Shown here: one piece after another, positions 23,401 through 35,244 of the stretch
Numbering within the stretch: position 1 is the stretch's first letter
Layout: every line of letters begins with the position of its first letter
From: Prostheceraeus crozeri
Taxonomy: Eukaryota > Platyhelminthes > Polycladida > Euryleptidae
Direction: 5' to 3'
DNA length: 64,000 bases
Assembly: GCA_907163375.1 (NCBI GenBank)
Contig: CAJQUW010007737.1
Coordinates: forward strand, 434,001-498,000
Translations under genes and position numbers: made by a program
Notes under the pieces: model-generated
Seen by the model: the letters and a program-made list of their open reading frames with translations, nothing else
Database searches by the model: none
What the model was told of the DNA's origin: nothing

Positions 23401-26400
23401 CGTCCTACGACACGCAAGGAAGCGTTGGTCTTATTCTATTTGGTTGTGGGGACTGCACAACTGTTGCGTCCTACGACATGCAAGGAAACGTTGGTCTTGT
23501 TATATTTGGTTGTGGGGACTGCACAACTGTTGCGTCCTACGACACGCAAGGAAACGTTGGTCTTGTTCTATTTGGTTGTGGGGACTGCACAAATGTTGCG
23601 TCCTACGACACGCAAGGAAGCGTTGGTCTTGTTATATTTGGTTGTGGGGACTGCACAACTGTTGCGTCCTACGACACGCAAGGAAACGTTGGTCTTGTTA
23701 TATTTGGTTGTGGGGACTGCACAACTGTTACGTCCTACGACACGCAAGGAAACGTTGGTCTTGTTATATTTGGTTGTGGGGACTGCACAACTGTTGCGTC
23801 CTACGACACGCAAGGAAACGTTGGTCTTGTTCTATTTGGTTGTGGGGACTGCACGACTGTTATGTCCTACGACACGCAAGGAAACGTTGGTCTTGTTCTA
23901 TTTGGTTATGAGACTGCACAACTGTTGCGTCCTACGACACGCAGGGAAACGTTGGCCTTGTTATATTTGGTTGTAGGGACTGCACAACTGTTACGTCCTA
24001 CGACACGCAAGGAAACGTTGGTCTTGTTCTATTTGGTTGTGGGGACTGCACGACTGTTACGTCCTACGACACGCAAGGAAACGTTGGTCTTATTCTATTT
24101 GGTTGTGGGGACTGCACAACTGTTGCGTCCTACGACACGCAAGGAAACGTTGGTCTTGTTCTATTTGGTTATGGGACTGCACAACTGTTGCGTCCTACGA
24201 CACGCAAGGAAACGTTGGTCTTGTTCTATTTGGTTGTGGGGACTGCACGACTGTTGCGTCCTACGACACGCAAGGAAGCGTTGGTCTTGTTATATTTGGT
24301 TGTGGGGACTGCACAACTGTTGCGTCCTACGACACGCAAGGAAACGTTGGTCTTGTTCTATTTGGTTATGAGACTGCACAACTGTTGCGTCCTACGACAC
24401 GCAAGGAAACGTTGGTCTTGTTATATTTGGTTGTGGGGACTGCACAACTGTTGCGTCCTACGACACGCAAGGAAACGTTGGTCTTGTTCTATTTGGTTGT
24501 GGGGACTGCACAACTGTTGCGTCCTACGACACGCAAGGAAACGTTGGTCTTGTTCTATTTGGTTGTGGGGACTGCACAACTGTTACGTCCTACGACACGC
24601 AAGGAAACGTTGGTCTTGTTATATTTGGTTGTGGGGACTGCACAACTGTTGCGTCCTACGACACGCAAGGAAGCGTTGGTATTGTTATATTTGGTTGTGG
24701 GGACTGCACGACTGTTACGTCCTACGACACGCAAGGAAACGTTGGTCTTGTTCTATTTGGTTGTGGGGACTGCACAACTGTTGCGTCCTACGACACGCAA
24801 GGAAGCGTTGGCCTTATTCTATTTGGTTATGGGACTGCACAACTGTTGCGTCCTACGACACGCAAGGAAGCGTTGGTATTGTTATATTTGGTTGTGGGGA
24901 CTGCACGACTGTTGCGTCCTACGACACGCAAGGAAACGTTGGCCTTATTCTATTTGGTTGTGGGGACTGCACAACTGTTGCGTCCTACGACACGCAGGGA
25001 AACGTTGGTCTTGTCATTTTGGTTGTGGGGACTGCACGACTGTTGCGTCCTACGACACGCAAGGAAGCGTTGGTCTTGTTATATTTGGTTGTGGGGACTG
25101 CACAACTGTTGCGTCCTACGACACGCAAGGAAACGTTGGTCTTGTTATATTTGGTTGTGGGGACTGCACAACTGTTGCGTCCTACGACACGCAAGGAAAC
25201 GTTGGTCTTGTTCTATTTGGTTGTGGGGACTGCACAACTGTTGCGTCCTACGACACGCAAGGAAGCGTTGGTATTGTTATATTTGGTTATGAGACTGCAC
25301 AACTGTTACGTCCTACGACACGCAAGGAAACGTTGGCCTTATTCTATTTGGTTGTGGGGACTGCACAACTGTTACGTCCTACGACACGCAAGGAAACGTT
25401 GGTATTGTTATATTTGGTTGTGGGACTGCACGACTGTTGCGTCCTACGACACGCAAGGAAACGTTGGCCTTATTCTATTTGGTTGTAGGGACTGCACGAC
25501 TGTTACGTTCTACGACACGCAAGGAAACGTTGGTCTTGTTCTATTCGGTTGTGGGGACTGCACAAATGTTGCGTCCTACGACACGCAAGGAAGCGTTGGT
25601 CTTATTCTATTTGGTTGTGGGGACTGCACAACTGTTGCGTCCTACGACACGCAAGGAAGCGTTGGTATTGTTATATTTGGTTGTGGGGACTGCACGACTG
25701 TTACGTCCTACGACACGCAAGGAAACGTTGGTCTTGTTATATTTGGTTGTGGGGACTGCACAACTGTTGCGTCCTACGACACGCAAGGAAACGTTGGTCT
25801 TGTTCTATTTGGTTGTGGGGACTGCACAACTGTTACGTCCTACGACACGCAAGGAAACGTTGGTCTTGTTCTATTTGGTTGTGGGGACTGCACAACTGTT
25901 GCGTCCTACGACACGCAAGGAAACGTTGGCCTTATTCTATTTGGTTGTGGGGACTGCACAACTGTTGCGTCCTACGACACGCAAGGAAACGTTGGTCTTG
26001 TTCTATTCGGTTGTGGGGACTGCACAAATGTTGCGTCCTACGACACGCAAGGAAGCGTTGGTCTTGTTATATTTGGTTGTGGGGACTGCACAACTGTTGC
26101 GTCCTACGACACGCAAGGAAACGTTGGTCTTATTCTATTTGGTTGTGGGGACTGCACAACTGTTGCGTCCTACGACACGCAAGGAAACGTTGGTCTTGTT
26201 ATATTTGGTTGTGGGGACTGCACAAATGTTGCGTCCTACGACACGCAAGGAAGCGTTGGTCTTGTTATATTTGGTTGTGGGGACTGCACAACTGTTGCGT
26301 CCTACGACACGCAAGGAAACGTTGGTCTTGTTCTATTTGGTTGTGGGGACTACACAACTGTTGCGTCCTACGACACGCAAGGAAGCGTTGGTATTGTTAT

Positions 26401-29400
26401 ATTTGGTTGTGGGGACTGCACAACTGTTGCGTCCTACGACACGCAAGGAAACGTTGGTCTTGTTCTATTTGGTTGTGGGGACTGCACAACTGTTGCGTCC
26501 TACGACACGCAAGGAAACGTTGGTCTTGTTCTATTTGGTTATGGGACTGCACAACTGTTGCGTCCTACGACACGCAAGGAAGCGTTGGTATTGTTATATT
26601 TGGTTGTGGGGACTGCACGACTGTTGCGTCCTACGACACGCAAGGAAACGTTGGCCTTATTCTATTTGGTTGTGGGGACTGCACAACTGTTGCGTCCTAC
26701 GACACGCAAGGAAACGTTGGTCTTGTTCTATTTGGTTGTGGGGACTGCACAACTGTTGCGTCCTACGACACGCAAGGAAGCGTTGGTCTTGTTCTATTTG
26801 GTTGTGGGGACTGCACAACTGTTGCGTCCTACGACACGCAAGGAAACGTTGGTCTTGTTATATTTGGTTGTGGGGACTGCACAACTGTTGCGTCCTACGA
26901 CACGCAAGGAAACGTTGGTCTTGTTCTATTTGGTTGTGGGGACTGCACAAATGTTGCGTCCTACGACACGCAAGGAAGCGTTGGTCTTGTTATATTTGGT
27001 TGTGGGGACTGCACAACTGTTGCGTCCTACGACACGCAAGGAAACGTTGGTCTTGTTATATTTGGTTGTGGGGACTGCACAACTGTTACGTCCTACGACA
27101 CGCAAGGAAACGTTGGTCTTGTTATATTTGGTTGTGGGGACTGCACAACTGTTGCGTCCTACGACACGCAAGGAAACGTTGGTCTTGTTCTATTTGGTTG
27201 TGGGGACTGCACGACTGTTGCGTCCTACGACACGCAAGGAAACGTTGGTCTTGTTCTATTTGGTTATGAGACTGCACAACTGTTGCGTCCTACGACACGC
27301 AAGGAAACGTTGGTCTTGTTATATTTGGTTGTGGGGACTGCACAACTGTTACGTCCTACGACACGCAAGGAAACGTTGGTCTTGTTCTATTTGGTTGTGG
27401 GGACTGCACAACTGTTGCGTCCTACGACACGCAAGGAAACGTTGGTCTTGTTCTATTTGGTTGTGGGGACTGCACAACTGTTGCGTCCTACGACACGCAA
27501 GGAAACGTTGGTCTTGTTCTATTTGGTTGTGGGGACTGCACAACTGTTGCGTCCTACGACACGCAAGGAAACGTTGGTCTTGTTCTATTTGGTTGTGGGG
27601 ACTGCACAACTGTTGCGTCCTACGACACGCAAGGAAGCGTTGGTCTTGTTATATTTGGTTGTGGGGACTGCACGACTGTTATGTCCTACGACACGCAAGG
27701 AAACGTTGGTCTTGTTCTATTTGGTTGTGGGGACTACACAACTGTTGCGTCCTACGACACGCAAGGAAACGTTGGTCTTGTTCTATTTGGTTGTGGGGAC
27801 TGCACAACTGTTACGTCCTACGACACGCAAGGAAACGTTGGTCTTGTTCTATTTGGTTGTGGGGACTGCACAACTGTTGCGTCCTACGACACGCAAGGAA
27901 ACGTTGGTCTTATTCTATTTGGTTGTGGGGACTGCACAACTGTTGCGTCCTACGACACGCAAGGAAACGTTGGTCTTGTTCTATTTGGTTATGAGACTGC
28001 ACAACTGTTGCGTCCTACGACACGCAAGGAAGCGTTGGTCTTGTTATATTTGGTTGTGGGGACTGCACGACTGTTACGTCCTACGACACGCAAGGAAACG
28101 TTGGTCTTATTCTATTTGGTTGTGGGGACTGCACAACTGTTGCGTCCTACGACACGCAAGGAAACGTTGGTCTTGTTTTTTTTTGGTTGTGGGGACTGCA
28201 CAAATGTTGCGTCCTACGACACGCAAGGAAGCGTTGGTCTTGTTATATTTGGTTGTGGGGACTGCACAACTGTTGCGTCCTACGACACGCAAGGAAACGT
28301 TGGTCTTGTTCTATTTGGTTGTGGGGACTGCACAACTGTTGCGTCCTACGACACGCAAGGAAGCGTTGGTATTGTTATATTTGGTTGTGGGACTGCACAA
28401 CTGTTGCGTCCTACGACACGCAGGGAAACGTTGGTCTTGTTCTATTTGGTTGTGGGGACTGCACAACTGTTGCGTCCTACGACACGCAAGGAAACGTTGG
28501 TCTTGTTCTATTTGGTTATGAGACTGCACAACTGTTGCGTCCTACGACACGCAAGGAAGCGTTGGTCTTGTTATATTTGGTTGTGGGGACTGCACGACTG
28601 TTGCGTCCTACGACACGCAAGGAAACGTTGGCCTTATTCTATTTGGTTGTGGGGACTGCACAACTGTTGCGTCCTACGACACGCAAGGAAACGTTGGTCT
28701 TGTTCTATTTGGTTGTGGGGACTGCACAACTGTTGCGTCCTACGACACGCAAGGAAGCGTTGGTCTTGTTATATTTGGTTGTGGGGACTGCACAACTGTT
28801 GCGTCCTACGACACGCAAGGAAACGTTGGTCTTGTTATATTTGGTTGTGGGGACTGCACAACTGTTGCGTCCTACGACACGCAAGGAAACGTTGGTCTTG
28901 TTCTATTTGGTTGTGGGGACTGCACAACTGTTGCGTCCTACGACACGCAAGGAAGCGTTGGTCTTGTTATATTTGGTTGTGGGGACTGCACAACTGTTGC
29001 GTCCTACGACACGCAAGGAAACGTTGGTCTTGTTATATTTGGTTGTGGGGACTGCACAACTGTTACGTCCTACGACACGCAAGGAAACGTTGGTCTTGTT
29101 ATATTTGGTTGTGGGGACTGCACAACTGTTGCGTCCTACGACACGCAAGGAAACGTTGGTCTTGTTCTATTTGGTTGTGGGGACTGCACAACTGTTGCGT
29201 CCTACGACACGCAAGGAAGCGTTGGTCTTGTTATATTTGGTTGTGGGGACTGCACAACTGTTACGTCCTACGACACGCAAGGAAACGTTGGTCTTATTCT
29301 ATTTGGTTGTGGGGACTGCACAACTGTTACGTCCTACGACACGCAAGGAAACGTTGGTCTTGTTATATTTGGTTGTGGGGACTGCGCAACTGTTACGTCC

Positions 29401-31772
29401 TACGACACGCAAGGAAACGTTGGTCTTGTTATATTTGGTTGTGGGGACTGCACAACTGTTGCGTCCTACGACACGCAAGGAAACGTTGGTCTTGTTATAT
29501 TTGGTTGTGGGGACTGCACAACTGTTGCGTCCTACGACACGCAAGGAAGCGTTGGTCTTATTCTATTTGGTTGTGGGGACTGCACAACTGTTGCGTCCTA
29601 CGACACGCAAGGAAACGTTGGTCTTGTTCTATTTGGTTGTGGGGACTGCACAACTGTTACGTCCTACGACACGCAAGGAAACGTTGGTCTTGTTATATTT
29701 GGTTGTGGGGACTGCACAACTGTTGCGTCCTACGACACGCAAGGAAACGTTGGTCTTGTTATATTTGGTTGTGGGGACTGCACAACTGTTGCGTCCTACG
29801 ACACGCAAGGAAACGTTGGTCTTGTTATATTTGGTTGTGGGGACTGCACAACTGTTGCGTCCTACGACACGCAAGGAAACGTTGGTCTTGTTATATTTGG
29901 TTGTGGGGACTGCACAACTGTTGCGTCCTACGACACGCAAGGAAACGTTGGTCTTGTTATATTTGGTTGTGGGGACTGCACAACTGTTGCGTCCTACGAC
30001 ACGCAAGGAAACGTTGGTATTGTTATATTTGGTTGTGGGGACTGCACAACTGTTGCGTCCTACGACACGCAAGGAAACGTTGGTCTTGTTATATTTGGTT
30101 GTGGGGACTGCACAACTGTTGCGTCCTACGACACGCAAGGAAGCGTTGGTCTTGTTCTATTTGGTTGTGGGGACTGCACAACTGTTGCGTCCTACGACAC
30201 GCAAGGAAACGTTGGTCTTGTTATATTTGGTTGTGGGGACTGCACAACTGTTGCGTCCTACGACACGCAAGGAAACGTTGGTATTGTTATATTTGGTTGT
30301 GGGGACTGCACAACTGTTACGTCCTACGACACGCAAGGAAGCGTTGGTCTTGTTCTATTTGGTTGTGGGGACTGCACAAATGTTACGTCCTACGACACGC
30401 AAGGAAACGTTGGTCTTGTTATATTTGGTTGTGGGACTGCACAACTGTTGCGTCCTACGACACGCAAGGAAACGTTGGTATTGTTATATTTGGTTGTGGG
30501 GACTGCACAACTGTTGTGTCCTACGACACGCAAGGAAACGTTGGTCTTGTTCTATTTGGTTGTGGGGACTGCACAACTGTTACGTCCTACGACACGCAAG
30601 GAAACGTTGGTCTTGTTATATTTGGTTGTGGGGACTGCACAACTGTTGCGTCCTACGACACGCAAGGAAACGTTGGTCTTGTTATATTTGGTTGTGGGGA
30701 CTGCACAACTGTTGCGTCCTACGACACGCAAGGAAACGTTGGTCTTGTTATATTTGGTTGTGGGGACTGCACAACTGTTGCGTCCTACGACACGCAAGGA
30801 AACGTTGGTCTTGTTATATTTGGTTGTGGGGACTGCACAACTGTTGCGTCCTACGACACGCAAGGAAACGTTGGTCTTGTTCTATTTGGTTGTGGGGACT
30901 GCACAACTGTTACGTCCTACGACACGCAAGGAAACGTTGGTCTTGTTATATTTGGTTGTGGGGACTGCACAACTGTTGCGTCCTACGACACGCAAGGAAA
31001 CGTTGGTCTTGTTATATTTGGTTGTGGGGACTGCACAACTGTTGCGTCCTACGACACGCAAGGAAACGTTGGTCTTGTTCTATTTGGTTGTGGGGACTGC
31101 ACAACTGTTGCGTCCTACGACACGCTGTTGCGTCCTACGACACGCAAGGAAACGTTGTCTTGTTCTATTTTGTGGCGACTGCACAACTGTTGCGTCCTAC
31201 GACACGCAAGGAAACGTTGGTCTTGTTATATTTGGTTGTGGGGACTGCACAACTGTTGCGTCCTACGACACGCAAGGAAACGTTGGTCTTGTTATATTTG
31301 GTTGTGGGGACTGCACAACTGTTGCGTCCTACGACACGCAAGGAAACGTTGGTCTTGTTCTATTTGGTTGTGGGGACTGCACAACTGTTGCGTCCTACGA
31401 CACGCAAGGAAACGTTGGTCTTGTTATATTTGGTTGTGGGGACTGCACAACTGTTGCGTCCTACGACACGCAAGGAAACGTTGGTCTTGTTATATTTGGT
31501 TGTGGGGACTGCACAACTGTTGCGTCCTACGACACGCAAGGAAACGTTGGTCTTGTTATATTTGGTTGTGGGGACTGCACAACTGTTGCGTCCTACGACA
31601 CGCAAGGAAACGTTGGTCTTGTTATATTTGGTTGTGGGACTGCACAACTGTTGCGTCCTACGACACGCAAGGAAACGTTGGTATTGTTATATTTGGTTGT
31701 GGGGACTGCACAACTGTTGCGTCCTACGACACGCAAGGAAACGTTGGTATTGTTCTATTTTGTTGTGGGGAC
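20447..31772. repeat. 66-bp satellite array, about 171 copies
   Basis: The core of the unit is 'ctgcacaactgttgcgtcct', then 'acgacacgcaaggaaacgtt', then 'ggtcttgttctatttggttg' and 'tgggga'. Most units are 66 bp. A variant with 'ttatgggactgc' or 'ttgtgggactgc' is 65 bp or shorter. Because 66 is a multiple of three and the unit has no stop, several frames stay open for kilobases. The short variants shift the frame repeatedly and none is maintained throughout, so this is satellite rather than a protein gene. The 3' third (after about 28.6 kb) is the most uniform. An irregular junction lies at 31,120-31,190. Confidence 0.95.
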
Positions 31773-31870
31773 TCTTTTTAGAATACTGAACACACTGTTC
31801 AGCATATTCGAATTTCAACCATCCTTGCTGCAATCGAACGAAACTGTCATGTGTGTGATCTACATTTCAG

Positions 31871-32030
31871 ACTTCAGTCCTCCGATTCTGAAGATGTCAC
31901 CAGTGGGACTAGTCCGTCCGCCAAGACAAGCCTTCGTCTCCGACCGTTTCTTCATCCCGAGATGACGGAATCTAAACGGTGTGAAGTGCGAGTATTTGTG
32001 CCTCCCAGATTGCATAGACGAATTGCAAAG
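31871..32030 (+). CDS. Host exon (unidentified protein)
   Basis: A 160-bp exon lies between a pyrimidine/AG acceptor ('tgatctacatttcag') and a consensus donor (AAG|gtaagt). Only one of the three frames is open. It enters after one base and leaves in phase 0. The peptide is Ser/Glu-rich at first (QSSDSEDVTSG) and then basic (VRVFVPPRLHRRIAK). No domain is recognised. It can be joined in phase to the exon at 34,252. It starts only 98 bp after the satellite ends, so the satellite probably lies in an intron of the same gene. Confidence 0.55.
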
Positions 32031-33717
32031 GTAAGTTGTAGGAAACGGAACCTTTTCGACGTAATAAACTACTTCTAGGGTACCGGTGCTATGTAACCCA
32101 CCATTACCTGCCTCATGCATATTTCTATTCCCCCATTTCTTATATCATACATTCCATGTCATAGTTTTTGTGACATCATTGTACAGAAAATATTTGAATC
32201 TTAACATGTATAAGTCAATGATGGAATTCCTTTTTGCCTGAAGATGATCATTCATTGTATCAATTTAATAAATAAGATTAGATCAAAGCATTCTTGACCC
32301 TTCCAAATCAGCAAAAAAATTGCTCCGGAAATCACATGAATAACATGAAAAATACAGCACCAGATATTTGACTTGTAGACCTTCATTTGTTGGTAATCAT
32401 TTGCTCTAGCTAAGGTTCATATTTCTACAGTAATGTACTCATGAACATCATGAGCACCAATGTATCAAATGTCTGCAAAACGTACAAAATTAAGACCTTG
32501 AAAAAAGTATTTTTGAAAACATGTCACAAATTTGAACTTCTAGTGGATCAAATCCAACGAATATTAAAGCATCATCCAAAATACGAGTAGTTGATGTGAT
32601 GGAGCAGAAGTGCAACTTTTATGAATGTCTTGACAATGCATTGGTGAAAGTTATTGGTTTGCTATTGTCAAGATAGTGATTGATGTTCATTACAAATTCA
32701 TATTTGGCGACTAATTTCAATCTTCTTTGTTCATTTCAATATTCAATTATCATCAGGCGTAGAAGGAAAGCATTTAATACACAAAATTGAAATTACATAA
32801 AAGGCAGTTAGATGTCAAGGATTAGAGAAGAGGAACAGAAATGTGAGCATGAGACGGATATCATTGGGCTAAATTTTACCAATAGTTTACCTAGTATGAG
32901 GAGTTGAAACATAGTGAATTCACACCTTACTCGTGTCCTCATTAACCTTTATGTACTGTAAATGTTTTCCTTCTATGCCTGACGATGATATTCCGACGAA
33001 GATTGAAATTCAAGTCAAATGTGTATAGGATATCAAACAATATTTGAAAGCATTGTCAACATAACCAACGACGGCCGCAGGCCGGAGTTTGTTAATAGGA
33101 TAATGCCTGAAAATATCGTATGATATCCATCATAACGCATAGTTTTACCTGTAATTTAGAGTGTGATATCTGATGGTTTCCGTTTGTTATGTACATAATA
33201 CACGGAATATATCAGGCAATAACCATGGATTTTTTAAAGCTATAGAAATCCATGCAGAAGTCCATGGAAAAATCCAAATCCATTCTTTTCCATTCGTCAT
33301 TTAGCACATGAAGACGGCGTGAATTTCTATCAATTCTGTTTACAGCCAAATGGTGTCAAATTGTTGTTTTCTAACTTACTACTCAGATCCCAATGACGGG
33401 CATGGGAAGCAAGAAAATTTTGAATCCCGACATTCTTGAAATATAGCGTGACATACTATCATATTCAAGATAGCATGACTCAAGCTTGATAATTCATAAA
33501 TGGTTCGATGGTCCGTCTAATTCTGATGAAATTCAATGTTTGTCAACTAAAAATGGTGCATTTTATGACTTCATCTCTGAAGAAGAATGAGTGAACTTAT
33601 AGGAGCATCAATAATCAAACATGGACTTCGGGATTGCTCAATGGTTGAAGAGAATTCTGCGCCATTTACGAGTAATCAATACACAAGACAGTAAATCTTG
33701 AAATATTGCTGTTGCAG
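32031..33717 (+). other. Presumed intron
   Basis: Non-coding DNA between splice-site-bordered exons. It contains a foldback at 32,698-33,020 and a weaker inverted repeat near 33,101-33,224. Confidence 0.45.
32698..33020. repeat. Foldback/MITE-like inverted repeat
   Basis: Arms around 32,720-32,785 and 32,955-33,015 share 'ggaaagcattta'/'ggaaaacattta', 'gcgtagaagg'/'gcatagaagg' and 'aatttcaatcttc' in inverted order, with small indels. The spacer is about 170 bp. No target duplication was found. Confidence 0.5.
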
Positions 33718-33788
33718 GTTATGGAGCATTACATACAACAAGCAAATTCCGCACAGGGTATCAGCACCATGGACAGTGGCAGATTACA
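33718..33788 (+). CDS. Possible 71-bp host exon
   Basis: It is bordered by a good acceptor ('tattgctgttgcag') and donor ('aca|gtaagc'). If it enters after one base it leaves in phase 0 and reads into the next exon (YGALHTTSKF...WQIT). If joined in phase 0 to the exon at 31,871 it would shift the next exon into a stop. An intervening exon or alternative splicing would be needed. Confidence 0.3.
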
Positions 33789-34251
33789 GTAAGCGCTCAA
33801 TTGATGGAATTCGTCGATGGACCGTATTATATATAAGAAACAAGACAGCCTCCAATCCAAGCTTCTATTTTGCAAAATTGTGAAGCAATTCTTTTACGCG
33901 CTTATAGCAATAAACCTTTTCCGTTGAACCCCAGCTCTTCAAACTATGTATATGTGATATTTAGTCATCTAGCAATCCATGAAAAATTCCGTATGATATT
34001 TTTCATATAATACACTGAGATTATTGGAATGCCAGAGATATCTGCACTAAACTATGCGTTATAGATATGTAATAAACATTGATTCACTATCTTGCCTCTT
34101 CCTGACCAGTGACTTGAGAAGTGTACTGCGAGAAGATCACTACAATATGTGTGTAGTGGAATACATTTCATCTTTCAATCAATTATTTGTCTGATTCTCA
34201 CTGATGACTGTAACAGGTGAAAAAGTTGTCCACAATTTTCTCTGCTTTCAG
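33789..34251 (+). other. Presumed intron
   Basis: Non-coding stretch between the two exon candidates. A 9-bp inverted repeat (atgaaaaat/atttttcat) lies near 33,980. Part of it ('aactatgcgttat') repeats in inverted form a sequence at 33,131. Confidence 0.4.
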
Positions 34252-34407
34252 GTTGTAGTTCGAAGTTCAGCTCGCAATTTAGAAGTCTATGATCGTCTCG
34301 GCGAATATCTTTATACTGTGAAAGGGGAGCATGGTGAAGGTAGCCATTCCCGTTGGTACACGGCAGTATTCTTTGTGCAGTCCGATTCATTTGAACTTGT
34401 CATTAAA
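34252..34407 (+). CDS. Host exon, possible MAM-like segment
   Basis: A 156-bp (52-codon) exon lies between a strong acceptor ('tttctctgctttcag') and a donor (AAA|gtgagt), phase 0 on both sides. The peptide contains LEVYDRLGEYLYTVKGEHG, then SRWYTAVFF and FELVIK. The order 'L-x-V, L-(W/Y), G-x-x-G, W, V, F-x-L-V-I' resembles the C-terminal half of MAM adhesion domains, which would put the product outside the cell. The resemblance is by eye and weak; another beta-sandwich domain is possible. The exon call itself is firmer than the domain call. Confidence 0.55.
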
Positions 34408-34514
34408 GTGAGTTTGAAGATGCGTATTTTTAGACTACATTTACAGGAGAGCGTAGGGGTAAGGTTATGTTAGACCGGATGAATACTGTTCACATGAGAG
34501 GCGTGGAGATGCAG

Positions 34515-35240
34515 ATGACTGGGTCACTGCTCCTCACACTGAAGGCACCGTTCAGGCCCTCAGTCTGAGGAGTGGTGACCCAGTCAGCTGCACCGTTCAG
34601 GCCTTCAGTGTGAGGAGTGGTGACCCAGTCAGCTGTACCGTTCAGGCCTCCAGTGTGAGGAGTAGTGACTCAGTCAGCTGCACCATTCAGGCTCTCAGTG
34701 TGAGTAGTGTGACCCAGTCAGCTGCACCGTTCAGGCCTCCAGTGTGAGGAGTAGTGACCCAATTAGCTGCACCGTCCAATGCTTCAGTGTGAGGAGTAGT
34801 GACTCAGTCAGCTGCACCGTCCAAGCCTTCAGTGTGAGGAGTAGTGACCCAGTCAGCTGCACCATTCAAGCCTCCAGTGTGAGTAGTGGTGACCCAGTCA
34901 GCTGCACCGTTCAGGCCTCCAGTGTGAGGAGTAGTGACTCAGTCAGCTGCACCATTCAGGCTCTCAGTGTGAGTAGTGTGACCCAGTCAGCTGCACCGTT
35001 CAGGCCTTCAGTGTGAGGAGTAGTGACCCAATTAGCTGCACCGTCCAATGCTTCAGTGTGAGGAGTAGTGACCCAGTCAGCTGCACCGTCCAAGCCTTCA
35101 GTGTGAGGAGTAGTGACCCAGTCAGCTGCACCATTCAAGCCTCCAGTGTGAGTAGTGGTGACCCAGTCAGCTGCACCATTCAAGCCTTCAGTGTGAGGAG
35201 TAGTGTCCCAGTCAGCTCACCGTCTCTGTCTCTCATGTGA
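34515..35240. repeat. 45-bp minisatellite, about 16 copies
   Basis: The unit is 'agtgtgaggagtagtgaccc', then 'agtcagctgcaccgttcagg', then 'cctcc'. Some units are 44 bp. A higher-order period of 269 bp (six units) is visible because the 'gacccaattagctgcaccgt' variant recurs at 34,757 and 35,026. The SVRSSDPVSCTVQA-type peptides are by-products of the 45-bp period. It lies in a presumed intron. Confidence 0.9.
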
Positions 35241-35244
35241 GTAG

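Noticed and set aside
20447-31772. CRISPR array
   Set aside because: Repeat units are contiguous, with no unique spacers, and the genomic context is animal.
20390-31965. Very long open frames of 300-1,366 residues across the satellite, on both strands
   Set aside because: They result from a stop-free 66-bp unit. Frames switch at 65-bp variants, and peptides from all frames are equally open.
33101-34080. One large transposon with inverted ends around 'aactatgcgttat'
   Set aside because: Only about a dozen bases match well between the ends, and no target duplication was found.
34744-35240. Cysteine/serine-rich repeat protein
   Set aside because: 45-bp minisatellite in all frames; no gene context.
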